A stretch of 64,000 nucleotides of DNA from Biscogniauxia marginata (GCA_022695795.1 MU404088.1:186001-250000), one strand, 5' to 3'. Shown: positions 1-12,159, counted from the first letter of the stretch. Numbers and translations are program-made. Notes: a model not told the origin generated them from the sequence alone.

Positions 1-2647
1 TATACCTAATCTGACTGCCTGGTCGCTTACCTCATTCTATGCATGTTGGTACCTATGAATCCAACCTTAGTATCTACTTCCAATGACCATCCTGCCATAT
101 GACCAACTGATCTTGGCAGTCTTCAGGTGTCATTCCGTGTGACAGAGAGAGAGAAAAAGAGAAGGGAAAGGAGAGATGGCTGTGCTTCAAATACATGAAC
201 GCTAGAATCGTAACGGACTCTGTGAGCAGGAATAGGGGAAACGGGGGGGAGTAAGTTATTCAGCGAGCCGGCGAGCGAGTCGTTGAGTACCTCAGTGGTT
301 AGGTCAGGAGCATAGTTGAGTGACCCAAATGCTTGCTGCAGCGTTCATCCCCCGGTGCTTGGTGGGTTGGGATCTAAGTAATAAGGCATAAGGCATGGTA
401 GATAGGTTGACAACGTAAGTCTATCTGCCTGTCTGCCCACCATCGGGATCTCGCATAGTACATGTAGAAGAACAATGGAGTGAATGAGTGAATGGGTGAG
501 GTATATCTAGTACTAGCTCTTCGATATGTTATTGTGCGGGAAAGTGGGAATGCTGTATGAGATATCTCATAGCATAGCATAGCATAATATAGCATAGCAC
601 AAGTTCTCCTTCTAGAGTTAGTTGGGATGGGACATGTAAATTGGGAATAATTGTGTACGGCGTAGGCTTGGGATTTTGGATTTTGATTACCGCCCCCCAA
701 GAACGTTGTCTAGTGTCCCCGAGCGCGAGGAGATTTGCTTATTTGATGATGATGATGGTGAGTGGCTGGCTTTATTAGTCGCTGTCTGATGATGTTCCTA
801 GTCTGACTGGCTGGCTGACTGAATGACTGGGCTGGCGAAGGTGGAGGTGGAGGTGGAGGTGGAGGCGAAACTGGCGATGAAGGCTCGGGTATATATATGA
901 GTTAGCCAACCAGTCGTGCGACGCTTTATATCAAACTGTAGGTAGTATGATGATGTCCTTTTATCCTGGAGAGAACGATCTGCTAGTTGCGAGTTTGGGG
1001 AACAAAGGGTGAGGGAGGGAGGTTTTGGGAGGGTTTACGGTTATATAGGTATGTACATAAGATATTGACTATTGTGATAGGGAAGTTTAGTTACAAGTGT
1101 TGTACCAAACTATTTTAGTCCACAGCTCCTTTCACAACTCATTTCCCCCTTAAGTTCGCGTTGGTGAATATGGTCTGTGAACAGCAACCCTATGTGGCTA
1201 TTTCCCCCAAGAGTCACCGTGTGTATTAAGTAGGACTTTTCATAAGCATGTCACTTACGGATAAGTGATACCATATTAGAATGTCACGTTTACTGACTTG
1301 ACTATCGGATCATAGCCGGGAAAAAAGCTCCCATAGGTTACGATACAGCCCTCACCGTCCGCCCGGCAGCGTGCTACAACTTTTACACCTCGCTCCTTTA
1401 TATCCGTTATTTATCTACGAACCGTACAATGTCCTACCTCACATCATACATGTACATACTCGTCGAAGCCCCAATATATCGATAGTGCTAATCTAGTTCA
1501 ACTGCTGTCATGCATGCAAAGAAACACCTCACGCATCATCATGCCCGGAAGTCGGCTGCACTTTCTGGCATAGAGAATTGCCTTCCTCGTGGCAACTGAA
1601 AATATATATCTCTATACGTCTTCCACCAATGATATGTGTGTATCAAGCCCGCCAAGCCCGCCCCCTACGTCGCATTATTGCATTTATACGTGAGCAGGCC
1701 ACCTTCTTCGGCCGGTTGAGTATCAACTTCCGAGAAGAGCAGGACGAACCGGGTTGAGAGTATCGCCTCACTATATTAATTTTTCTTGGCCCCTTAACGG
1801 GTTACACCATTTCAGAAAGTTGTAAATACTTGGCAACTCGTGCGAGTCCCCTGGAAACAACATATCCCTGTAGTGATTATACCCCTACTCCAATCATTGA
1901 GTAGAGACGGCAACAGAGTCGAGTCTGGAAGGTATCTACTCGTTCCGTAATTGTTCTTCTGGGGTTAATATTTTTTTTTTCTGTGTTAATAAACCGGCAT
2001 GCATTCAGTCTTGTGGATAGATATGATGAATGAAAATTGACAAGGTATGGGCATCCCACGAATTATGAAGCTGGAAGGGTAGTGGCGAAGTCCCATCAAG
2101 TTAGCAAGAGTTAAATAATCAATTTATCCCAACCTGTTGTCAGCTTATGCTTCCCGTATCGATACTGCGGGCAACCTCGATAAGTACTGGACTAATTAGC
2201 AATATTAGCACCCGATTTCTCTGCTCTACAAGCTACACTGCATACAGTTCGCGCAGTATGTGTGATCGGTCATGTGGTTTCATGATTGGCTTCTTCTGTA
2301 CGTGCCGTTCCGGTAAGCCAAAGCAGGCTGTCATGTCGACGAGTGAGCTCTCGGGTAGGCTGCCGGGGGCGAAAGAAGATCTACCGGAAGGGCTCACGAG
2401 AAACGGAAATGAGATAGGCACGTATACCAGTCTGACGAGCTCGCAGCAGCAGAAGCGTCGAGTGGACCCGTTTGCATAAGAGATCCCGACTCCCATCTTG
2501 TAGTCTCGGAGGTCCTGATAAGCATCATATCTCAGCCGCAAAACTACCTACTTAACCTACACTACGAATCTATTAGGCGTTTGGAGATATTAATTGTGGA
2601 CTTCAGCACTTAGCTGATCATGCAAAAACTACGAACTTCCTGTTAAC
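1..2647. other. Intergenic, no gene seen
   Basis: No reading frame here has a recognisable domain or convincing coding character. The left 1.1 kb is purine-rich on the plus strand with simple repeats: GCATA/ATAGC repeats at about 567-599 and a GGTGGA-type microsatellite at 841-866. The rest is unremarkable. Confidence 0.6.
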
Positions 2648-4252
2648 ATGGATAGTCTATCATCTCACATAGACCCCTCTATGGTTCCAGCTGTAGACCC
2701 TCCTCCTGGAGTAGTTCCCAATTTCATTGACCCACCGTCAATGGCATGGTTACCGAGACTTTCTGTCTACATAACCTTACCATTAGTCATCGTGTTTTTT
2801 GTCTTGCGTATCTATGCCCGCCTACGGATATTTCGGCAGATCACATCAGATGATTGTAAGTTTTCGGGCTTATGCCAGCTTGTGCTAAAGGTGTCCCCGC
2901 TGACAGGAAGCTTGTCTCCTAGATATGTGCCTTGCTGCAGTGGTATATATTTAAGTTTCGATCACAATCATTGACTTTCTCGGATAGTATTCTGACAATG
3001 AAGTCCAGGCTACTGCTATTGCCTTGTGTTCTTTCCAGTTGGTGCATTGTAAGTTGCATGGCTCCGGCAGTTGGTCAGAAACTAACCAACACAGACCTCA
3101 ACGACGTTTTTGGACGCCATACCTGGGATGTACCGCTTGATAGTATAACGTCCGATTACTTCAAGGTAGGAATCTATCACCCCTTCACCCTCCGAGGCGG
3201 TATGGCCTGAGAATTGTGACTAACTAAGGAAAGAACCTGATAATTATATTCTGCCTATATAACATCAGTATTATGTTCACAAAGATGTCATTGCTGATTC
3301 TATACCTTCATCTCTTTCGTGCGGAATATCGCGTCAAACTGGTGATTTGGCTAGGCGCTGTGTTCATAACAGTGTCTTATATCATATTCACTGTTATGTA
3401 TATTGTCTACAATCGCCTAGGAGACAAAGGCTCTCTATCAATCGAGGATATAAAACGAGCAACAAAATATTCAACAATGCTGAGTGTTGCCAAGGGTGTA
3501 TTAAACGTAATCACTGACTTTTACGTCTTTATTATACCTTTGATAATGGTATTGAGACTCCGACTCCCGCTTAATAGAAAGCTGGGCGTTGTTGGTATAT
3601 TCTTCACCGGCCTTATGTAAGTCCGCTCCTTTTCTACCGTCAGCTGTAATACCTAATATCGTATACTAAGGAGGAATAGATCCTGTGTTTCTTCTATAGC
3701 CGGAGTCGTTTGCCGGATTAGAATGTTCAACAAAGGAAGAGATTTTTCTTGGCTTGGAGCCGCATCCGAATCATTAGGGTATGAAGAAAGATATGCTCAC
3801 AACTTAATATCGGAACATGTAAATTGATGCTAACTAAACTATTTCTCAGAATCATATAACTCAATCTTGGCATTCTCTGCTGCTGCATACCTGTATGCTT
3901 CATACTATTTAAGCAACTAGCTGATGAATTGAAGTCGTTATGGATGTCCCTGAGGGGATATGTTACCTCTCACCGGAAGCAAAGCTTGCCCAGCAGTATG
4001 GGAGAGAACATTGGAGGGATAAGCGCCGGTGCACCAAAGGTGGTGCTAAGGTTTAAAAGCCCCATGTTGACGAGACTCAAGTCAATCCTGTATAAGCAAA
4101 GTCCCAGTTCCCAGCAGGGGAGGACTCAGGGAGTTGACACCAATGCCTCTACGTACTTTGAGCTTCAGTCGATTGATTGCGACTACCATGCTCAATTTGG
4201 AACGAGGCCAAATTATAAAAACAGTCACTCTTCCAATTCACGATCACACTAA
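2648..4252 (+). pseudogene. Pth11-like seven-TM receptor (fungal rhodopsin domain), apparently broken
   Basis: The encoded pieces match the fungal Pth11-like/rhodopsin-domain integral membrane family, which are putative GPCR-like plasma-membrane proteins. Exon 1 (2648-2855) gives a first TM helix followed by a TSDD motif. It splices in phase to DYMCLAAV at 2923. Later pieces give GRHTWDVPL (about 3115-3150), FTKMSLLILYLHLF (about 3276-3317), GVLNVITDFYVFIIPL and LNLGILCCCIPV (about 3860-3895), in the family order. However, TAA at 3857-3859 lies in frame just before LNLGILC, where related proteins usually have Glu. By my reading the joins between the WDVPL, FTKMSLL and preceding exons do not agree in phase. 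The change is not a CAA/CAG-to-stop type, so RIP is not implied. A sequencing error or an unusual intron is the alternative. An intact relative lies at 38448-39907. Confidence 0.65.
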
Positions 4253-5175
4253 GTTGGATTTTCGTTTAAACTTGTTCTAAGTATTAAAGGCAGAGCCCCT
4301 TCAGTTTCCAGAGAGTTAATGATTACTGCGATGCGATACCTTTTGATGGGATATGAACGTTGTTGCGCGAGGAGCTAGAACTAGGCATATCAGTTTTTCT
4401 CGTCGCCGGTTTATCCTCCAACTTCTTTTTTTTATATATAAAAAGAATCGATTGATTGTTAATCGAATTCAAAATCGCTGTTGTTAGGATTATATTGAAT
4501 CCTTTTTCCAATCGATCGATTCCAAAGGCCTGATGCACCGCCGATAACAAATGCAAGTGTTATCGGTGACGGCGACACTATCAAGGCGTTCCTTATGATC
4601 CCAGATACCGGTCCGGCCGAAGAAGAAGCCGAATAAATGAGTCTAATAGCATCTTGTGGATATTACCAGAACACTGGCGGGCGTGAGCGATCCGAATCGC
4701 TGGTAGGAGATTTCCTATCGCCCAGGATGATTTTTGGTAGTAGGATGTTGGATCCGTTCATACCCCCATAGCTTTCAAAATTCACGGACTTAAAAAGACC
4801 CCCCGATAGAGGAGTAGGTGTTGGACATGTTGATGCAAGGGGCCACCTTCTCCTACGTAGTGTTGGTGAGACTAAGAAGTACGATGTCAGGTCATTCCAA
4901 CGGCCCCTAGAACCAACAACCGCAACTTAGCTGCTTGTCCACCTTCCGTCGCACATTCTTACCTACATTTAACTACCTCACATAATATAACTCTTGTATC
5001 TTAAGTAAGTGCGCACTTTGGACAATGTTTGCCCAGTCAGGTCTACTTCCTAGTGATTTTCCATTGCAAGGCGCATCGGAATGATATCTAATCTTACGGC
5101 CGCAGTGGTAGGTCTCACCGGTTCTGATGTTCTTCCTTTGGACTTTGCTACTCTTCACTTAAGTGTTGAAATATG

Positions 5176-5290
5176 AGGCTATACGGCCCATGGTCTCCTG
5201 TATATATATCGGCTACGCCCACCTACATAGACTCACCTTGATCCAATACACTTGATCATATCCTCATATATTCGTCTCATCTCAGTATAG
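5176..5290. repeat. Diverged short dispersed repeat, copy A
   Basis: This copy shares an ordered set of short blocks with 5556-5672: TCTCCTGTA, CGCCCACCT, CTCACCTTG and a conserved end near ATCCTCATAT.TTCGTC. Parts of the same end block recur at about 11850-11880 (TATCCTCAT then TTCGTCTCATCTCA) and at about 13672-13690. It looks like an old non-coding repeat family. I see no terminal repeats or coding capacity. Confidence 0.45.
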
Positions 5291-5555
5291 AAACCTCCTA
5301 GGATACCTAGGGGCTGCACAGGATATGCCAGGTCATACTCGTCGAGGCTTTGTAAAGAAGCTAACACCAAGTTACGTACCGTTAGTCCAGGTACCTTGAT
5401 ATATATATATATTATCCTAATATTCCGGTGGTCGCACAGAAACAATGCCATACTACCTAGCAAATTACACTAAAATAAGTACATACATTGATGTTTGCTA
5501 ATGTGAGCAGTTAGATATCTAGGGCAGTATCAGGTACCTGTGTACTCGTCTCTCT

Positions 5556-5672
5556 TGAAACATGGGTCCTACATGACCTCCTGTACATAAATATAATGGA
5601 CTTCGCCCACCTGCACTCTCACCTTGGAAATAACACACTTTGTCCATCCTCATATCTTCGTCCTATCTCAAT
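5556..5672. repeat. Diverged short dispersed repeat, copy B
   Basis: This is the second copy of the repeat at 5176-5290, in the same orientation about 385 bp downstream, with several small substitutions and indels. It has the same block order ending in CATCCTCATATCTTCGTC. Confidence 0.45.
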
Positions 5673-6140
5673 AGACTCAGGAATATGATGGACGTGGTAT
5701 GGGATGCAGTGTATTTAAGTGCTGTAGAGTTATTCCAGGTGATTCTCTCACTATTTCATATTATTACTTACTTGCTACGAAGTCATGTTTCTTTGTTTAT
5801 ATTTATAGATTCTAGGGGAAGTTTCACGTTAGACGAAGTTGGTTACTGAGCTGACAATCTTATAATGGAAATGAATACCAGTAGATAGAGAACGATATGT
5901 GAGAGGAGATATCCCAAGGAAAGAAACCGAAAAAAAAAAATTTGACGACGTTCAAATGAAGAGGATTCCACCCTTGTTTGCGCTCCCTTTCTTGTTTTCT
6001 CTTCCCCTTCCACTTTCTTTTCATCCACTCTCTTCCTATTTCACTCATCGGGCGTTATGCGATGATGACCATGAAGAGCCTTCTACTCTTCTGCCTTATC
6101 GCGTCATCTAAAAACAGGGTGACCGTGGAAAAACAATAAT

Positions 6141-7412
6141 CTACGCACCTCGGCTACATTCTTGCACCCGGTCATCCTTAAGTTCTTTGTAGCTCGTGAT
6201 AAGCTGGTCAATCATCTGATCAAGAACGGCCTGGTACAGCGCCGCTGTATTATGTTCCTCATCCAGTGGCCCATGACCATGTAGCCCGTTTCCTCCTCTC
6301 ATGAAGTCCGAAATGATCTCTCGTCCGGATTCTGCCCAGAAGTCCTGGACTGCGAGGATTTCCGACTCGATCCCGCCGGAGAGATAGGGCCGCATCGGAG
6401 GTTCTTCGTCCGGGAAGATGATGCTCCAGGTGATGAACCATTTTACGGCTGGGACTCTCCAGGTTTTGGTCTGGTCGATAATCTCTTGATGCTCGCGGTA
6501 TGTGATGCCCATAGACCAGGTGGCAGGTTGAGGGCTGCATTGCCGACTTCTAATGTGTTCGTCACAAGAACTAGACGTGTTGAAAAGGGCATTGCAGATG
6601 GGGCAGAATGGCCGTTGATGGTGAGCATCCTCTAGGTGCTGTATGAGGTCCTCAATACGTCGCATATCGGCGTATCGGAGGCAGTTCAAGTGTTCAGCTG
6701 GATTGTGACGGTAAAATGGACAGGCGAATGCTCGGCTGGTCTCTGTTGGTTTCCCATAATGGGCGGTGTGATTATCACTTGTACTGTGTTCCTGTTCAGC
6801 TTCCGCATGCGCATCACTATATGCCAAGCTAGGATGCCTTTCATCTGATGACGGAGGCCAGCTCCTAGCCCTTCTGTCGCCAATTTTGCTAGTCCCATAT
6901 CTCCTTAGAAATTGCCGAAGTACCGACTCCGTCAGTTCGTCTCGTTCTTTGGCTAAAGCCTGATTTAACTCTAGTGTTGGTGGTTGTGATTGGGGTGAAA
7001 CAGTAGAGGACGTCATGTTGTCTTCGTTGAAGCTCAGGAACTCTGATGTCTCGTCATCATTGTTGTAAGATGGGGGTTCATCTCGATACTGGTTTTGGAA
7101 TTCCCAGACTCGTGCTTCGCTGGCTGACGGTTGGACACATGTGCCCGGTGACACGTTTCTCACGTGTGCTTGTCCTACAGAGTAGCCGGCCGAAGGAGTA
7201 GAGCAATCGTACCAACTCCCGAAAGTACTGGTGTGGTGGTACCGGTAACTAGGCATCGCGCCTGTTCCCTCGCCACCCCTAATCGGACTCGGATAGATCA
7301 TGGGCGTATTATTCGAGGTGGTCCCAGAATTATGGCTTTTGCTTCTCAAGGATATCTCTGGGCGGGCAGAATACCTCCCTGATAACACTAGTGGCACGTT
7401 GACAATAGTCAT
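6141..7412 (-). CDS. C2H2-type zinc-finger protein, paralogue 1
   Basis: This is a single-exon 423-residue protein. Residues 1-225 are low-complexity and probably disordered. Residues 229-292 form a paired Cys/His segment: ACPFYRHNP, C244, an RRIEDLIQHL helix, then FCPIC, H286 and C292. This ACPFY-type arrangement is typical of a large, poorly characterised fungal C2H2 family. After it comes a conserved tail with a Trp-rich stretch and IIFPDEEPPMRPYL, then a predicted helical region. The same order (finger, W..IFP..EPP..PYL, helix) is seen in the genes at 8960-9824 and 12160-13425, so the three are local paralogues. Nuclear DNA or RNA binding is plausible by family, but no target can be inferred. 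The start at 7412 is the first ATG of the open frame. Confidence 0.8.
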   Translation of the reverse strand: MTIVNVPLVLSGRYSARPEISLRSKSHNSGTTSNNTPMIYPSPIRGGEGTGAMPSYRYHHTSTFGSWYDCSTPSAGYSVGQAHVRNVSPGTCVQPSASEARVWEFQNQYRDEPPSYNNDDETSEFLSFNEDNMTSSTVSPQSQPPTLELNQALAKERDELTESVLRQFLRRYGTSKIGDRRARSWPPSSDERHPSLAYSDAHAEAEQEHSTSDNHTAHYGKPTETSRAFACPFYRHNPAEHLNCLRYADMRRIEDLIQHLEDAHHQRPFCPICNALFNTSSSCDEHIRSRQCSPQPATWSMGITYREHQEIIDQTKTWRVPAVKWFITWSIIFPDEEPPMRPYLSGGIESEILAVQDFWAESGREIISDFMRGGNGLHGHGPLDEEHNTAALYQAVLDQMIDQLITSYKELKDDRVQECSRGA

Positions 7413-8959
7413 CGTTTTGAGTAATTTGAAGGACTGTTTGTTCTCGTTTCTCTGTTCTTCCAGCCCGGTTCCGGATGCGAAATACAGCTGTTAGCAAATG
7501 ATAGGTTCAATCTAGAAAGCTTTGCTTTGTGGACCTCGCCGTGATAAGTCGTAAATGATTCGAGTTTGGCGCACCTAATTACCTACATTTGAAACTGGAA
7601 GATAGTTTATTATATATGAATTGTCCGTTGTTGTACATAGTTCGGTGAGTAATTATCGTTCGGTACATTTGGTGCATTTGCTATGATCATTCATCTGCAC
7701 AGGCACGGGCACCGACACACGCACAATTATGCAGTTAGCAGCCAAGGCACAGATAAGTAATTGTGCCCGTTGTATAGGCCAGCGAATCACGACTTCGGAT
7801 GGTCAGCATCAATATGTACCCCCCAAGAGCAGGCTCGAGCCATTGCACATTGCTTTAAATATGCTCTTTGCAATGTCCTAGCCTGCTTTATTACACCGAG
7901 AGACTTCGAATTGATATGAGTGACATTGCCTTCCACTTGATGCCTCCCATGTAAATACATTTGCAATTGCCAACTTTATCATTTAATCACCTCTTCCGAA
8001 TGAATGAGTTATAAATTATTTTTCTGCGAAATAAATCCCCCCAAATTGCCAAGCTCCCCCAGATGGCTGAGTGGCAGGTATTAGCGCGATGCCACTGTGA
8101 CAAGGGCTGCTGGGCTTGGAACTGAGATTCGATTCCAACTAATAAATCTCTTTGGTCTCAAGGGATTTAAGAGTCTAAGTGCAATCATGACTTCGTCCAC
8201 ACTATTGCATCTGACCTTCGTATCTATCCCCAATAGTCTTCAAGCTCATGGCCGACTGGCCTTGGCGGCGCTTACAGGTGTCAATCCGTGTGACAGTCAC
8301 TATTATGACGAAAATGAGGGTTAAAGCTTGTATTAATGAAGGGTAATTCTATGAATGTAGGTGGTCCAGAGCTTTGACTACCCACACTATTTATTAACAG
8401 ACTTCGGCGCCGAAAAGGGTGTCAGCTCTTGAGCAGCAATTTTTCAGAAACTGCGAATCCTACTACTTGATTATACTGACGCTTGTCGGAAAAAGAATCG
8501 AAGTGCCCCATATGCTCTAACAGCAGCCGCCTGCGCAAAGATGGACAATGGGTCCTCAAAAGGAAGTTTTCGTTGATACTTACCTATAATGCCCGTGCCG
8601 GATCTATAGAGGGACAGCGGTATGCACGTTGCACTATAGACAAGTACGGGACTCCAGGAAGACTAAGAAGGAGTATCTATTCAAAAGCAACTGTGCCAAT
8701 CTACGTACTAGCTAAAAGAACGAGAAATAGAGAGAGCGCGACTCAATAACCAGTATTAAAAACCCTTGAATAATCCACCGTGTTGCACTTTCTCCCTGCA
8801 TATTTCCTGTTGCCTCCTACATACTTCTAGAGAAGAGTCCCTCAAACCACCCTTTTCGTCCCCCGTAACCTCAGACACTAGTCCTTGTCCAACAGAGATA
8901 ACCAGGGGGGCCTATGGCGTATTGGGCACTACCGACTACGTAGGTCGGGTACCGACGAA
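7413..8959. other. Intergenic
   Basis: No confident gene. A short frame at 8483-8749 begins with a CPIC-containing stretch but has no ATG and no second half of a finger. A tRNA-like A box and B box occur at about 8065 and 8126, without a foldable T arm (see rejected items). Confidence 0.5.
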
Positions 8960-9824
8960 CTACTGGAAGAGTTCAATTTTGGCCTCTTTCTCATGCACGA
9001 AGTCGTAGAACTCTTTAAGCATCTGCTCTTGCAACATCTGCTCTTGCAACATCTGCTCTTGCAACATCTGCTCTTGCAACATCTGCTCAACAGAGTTGAA
9101 CCAAGCCGGCTGTCGGTTCTGGGCCTTATCCTCCAGATACCAATTTATGAAATGAAGCAAGCGCATGGCAAACTTGGTGCCTGTGACATTGACGCATATA
9201 TTGTTCGTGGGTTCATTTCTGGGGAAAAAGATGGCACTCATCTTATTCCACTTCTCAACCTCTTCTCCTTTCTTGTTGTCGACGATCTCATGCATTTTGT
9301 CGATTTGGTCGCTCGTTGCGAAGGGAAAATCGAGTACTGTACGCTTGCAGTTCCTTTGGTTTAAATGTTCCCTGCGGTCATCTCCAGCCTGATGACCTTT
9401 GAATATCAAGCCACAAGTGGGACAGTAGTTGGTTCGCAAATGATTTCGTTTAATGTGCTGGCGAACATCTGAAAGGCGGGTAACAGGGTCGCAATAGTGA
9501 TTATCTCTCTGGTGAACTTCATAAGGACAACGGAACCGAGATTCGGATAGGTGTTCGTTGTTACTGGAAGATTGTTGGGATCCAGCCTGTATTTATAACT
9601 TGGGTTAGCTGACGGCTCATAGATCCTGATTTCCTCATAAATAACTACATGTTCGGGTATGTTTTCCACAATATTGCAAGGTGCCATCTGGAGGGGGTTT
9701 GACTTAAAAGTAAGATTGACATGTTACTTGCGAAAGTTTGACCTACCATTGGAGTTTCGATTTGATCCCCCGTCCGCTCTGCTACTCCAGGCTCCCCCAA
9801 GGTTAAGTGCCCAGGATTCGCCAT
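8960..9824 (-). CDS. C2H2-type zinc-finger protein, paralogue 2 (short form)
   Basis: Two exons, 9824-9747 and 9586-8960, are separated by a 160 bp intron (GTAGGT...ATACAG) and join in phase 0 to give 234 residues. The N-terminus is short (26 residues of exon 1). The finger then reads FRCPY...CDPVTRLSDVRQHIKRNH.RTNYCPTCG...EHLNQRNC, the same ordered Cys/His pattern as the neighbouring paralogues. It is followed by AIFFPRNEPTNNI, matching their IFP..EPP block. This paralogue lacks the long disordered N-terminus of the other two. Near the C-terminus a QMLQE pentapeptide is repeated in tandem, encoded by a 15 bp DNA repeat. An alternative reading starts further upstream at 9857, but ATG at 9822-9824 opens the exon cleanly. 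Confidence 0.72.
9019..9092 (-). repeat. 15-bp coding tandem repeat (QMLQE units)
   Basis: About five near-identical 15 bp units (CATCTGCTCTTGCAA on plus) lie inside the C-terminal part of the short C2H2 paralogue. They encode repeated QMLQE on minus. The unit length is a multiple of three, so copy-number change would keep the frame and alter the length of a Gln-rich helix. Confidence 0.85.
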
Positions 9825-12159
9825 GATGGCAGAATAGTATGAGAACATAGTGAACAAATAATGTCTAAAAACAACTCTCTTGGTTTATAGACCTCCTTTT
9901 CGTAGAGATGTGAAGGGCCACATCTAGCGACAACGGGGATTGTTCTTTTATGTTATAAGAAACTCTATCCGTCCACCAGGAGTTCACACACTCATATAAA
10001 CACGTTTTGGCATGTACACTCGTGTATACAAATTTGTGTATACAAATTTGTGTATACACATTTGTGTATACACACTCGTGTATGCATACTAGTGTAATAA
10101 GATTTCTTCTCGGTATCCTCGATTTGGTAGGAAACTGTTCCAGCTCATACATCAAATTGGATTGGGCGTTAAGATCCAAAATCACCCTTATGTGGCACGG
10201 ACTCAATATAGAATAGGCGTATACTTGCCTTGCGGCTTAAAAAGAACTGTAAGAACCTGAACTGAGAGAGCCTTATGACTTGGTCCTCGCCACCGGTATC
10301 CAATGGTGTACATATCCCTGCTCATATTTAAGATCGCCCACATTTTCGTATGCACCTGTGTGCTCTATCTCATGTATCGTTAAATCATTTGCTTCAATAT
10401 ACACCCTAACTGAAGGAATGGCTATCGCCGGTATGTCATACACAGTTACAAGCTATAAGTTTTGAGTTAGTAAATCTAATGTTTAAATCAAGCATCCTGT
10501 ATGACTAATTTAGTATTCGCACTGAAATATGCACTCAGGGAACACCGTAGCTTGATTGAAGATAATAGTGGCACTGCCAGTAACTAAAATGAAGTCAACA
10601 AAAGACAAGTAGAAGTATTTTTGAAAGTTTCCTAAACTTTTGTGACTCCGGAAGAGACTGTAGACGCGATATTTTCAAATACATGAAATACAGTATAGAG
10701 GATAGTACAAGATGCACTATGCACCTAGAACTAGGCTCCTGGGGGGATAGAAAAGAGGGACTATTCCCAAGCAAGTGTGTGCGTGCGTGCATATGTGTGT
10801 ACATGAGATAGATAGGCTTTTTAGGAAAGAAAATGCCCTATCCGATGATGTCACATGGAGAGACAGGTAATAAAGGCACTACTCGATCGTGGCTTGGAGC
10901 GAGCAATACAAAGTACTGCCACGAAAAGTGAGGCGCCCTCGTGGATAGTAAATCATGAGGGTGTATTTCACGGTCACTTTGTGCATGATGACGCACATTA
11001 TCAGAAGAGCGATTCATCCGTGCTTACCATTTCAACCAGAGTCATACAAGCGCAGAGCCCCTTGATAAAATGGAAAAAGGGTTACAGCTTTCAAAGGATA
11101 TCGCGGAACTTGACAAGGTCCTTAACCGGTAGGTGGCACTGCTTGGGAGCCGCAGGCACTTTCCTGCGACGAAGAGAGAGATTCATACGTAACCTAAGTC
11201 ACTGATACGCGCTGTGGATTAATGTCCAAGAAAACTTCTAACTTAGGGGGCCCTGATATATTCTATAGTCCGCCCACCTTGTTATCCTCTTCTTTGATGA
11301 TCTCGGTCTGGTATATGCATCGCTATACATAAACATGTTAAATAAAACTTCAGTTTTCTTCCAATTTCGAACTACTTAGAAAGGGCACATTACGTGCAGA
11401 TGCAGCAGGTATAAGTTCTAGCAAGTTAGATTTCACTTAGATCGTGTGTGTATGTGGACTACACGGGAGCTGAAATGGGGGCTATGCAGCATTCCTTTAC
11501 ACAGCTGTGTAGGATAATGTAGTCAGCAGCCACATCATCTTGGCATACATCGTTGCGTTGCAGTTTGCATCAATGCGTACACAGTCGTGTATAATCATTG
11601 GCACGAGGCAGAAACGGAGTGTACGCATGTGTGTATAGAATTCTGGTAATTTACCAAATGTGGGTGACAAACAATAGTTTTTCCAGATTTGAGTCTACAC
11701 CTATGCACGCAAAGAGAATTTCCAGAATTCTCTCACTGCATAGGGCGCATTATTAGTGTGATACACATTTTCACGTGATGGCTCCTTGTCTCCGGCTCAT
11801 TTTAGTTATATAATTACGTTTTCTACCTCGGATTTGTACGCAGAATCCTATCCTCATACTTTCGTCTCATCTCAACACCACACATTTGTTTAAGTGTCCC
11901 TAGAATGGGTTAGATGAACTACTCGGACTTCGACTGAGAGAATCATTGTCATTACAAATTACTAATACTGGACTGGCAAGTATTATTGGTACATTCATGC
12001 GATGTAAGAGCAACTACTGCAGATCCCTTATTCTGTTGGCTTTGCTTACATAAAACCCCTTCTAGGAGACCTTGACAAGCCCCCCAGACAAAACGGGATT
12101 TTCGTGACCATACACTCAAAGGACTTCGGTGATACACGAATAATTCAGGAATCGACAGA
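9825..12159. other. Intergenic between divergent C2H2 paralogues
   Basis: No gene recognised. The stretch holds a 14-bp palindromic tandem repeat at about 10020-10095. Further scattered GTGTATA/GTACAC-like motifs occur at about 10773-10803, 11576-11592 and 11617-11637. An open frame at 10855-11205 (116 residues) has no recognisable domain. Confidence 0.5.
10020..10095. repeat. 14-bp palindromic GTATAC tandem repeat
   Basis: Roughly five units of about 14 bp follow one another (GTGTATACAAATTT, twice, then GTGTATACACATTT, GTGTATACACACTC and GTGTATGCATACTA). Each contains the palindrome GTATAC or a close variant. The array lies about 200 bp upstream of the start codon of the minus-strand C2H2 gene at 9824. 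It could be a simple minisatellite or a clustered binding site. Confidence 0.75.

Larger units (their letters stand above)
4253..6140. other. Intergenic with relic repeats
   Basis: No gene recognised. The stretch contains two diverged copies of a short repeat (listed separately at about 5176-5290 and 5556-5672). A purine/pyrimidine-skewed stretch at about 5920-6050 gives spurious overlapping ORFs on both strands. Confidence 0.55.

Noticed and set aside
8058..8140. tRNA-like A box (TGGCTGAGTGG) and B box (GATTCGATTCC) at tRNA spacing
   Set aside because: The T arm and acceptor stem do not pair and no anticodon arm is convincing. At most a tRNA-derived relic.
9019..9092. CRISPR-like array
   Set aside because: Direct 15 bp repeats without spacers inside a coding frame, in a eukaryotic context.
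9406..9687. Minus-strand 93-codon frame overlapping the short C2H2 gene
   Set aside because: Out of frame with the finger. The single 160 bp intron model gives an in-phase, family-consistent protein instead.
9865..10206. Minus-strand 113-codon ORF
   Set aside because: Produced by translation through the 14-bp GTATAC repeat; not a protein.
10855..11205. 116-codon plus ORF in the C2H2 intergenic region
   Set aside because: No domain, signal peptide or conserved pattern recognised. Left unannotated.
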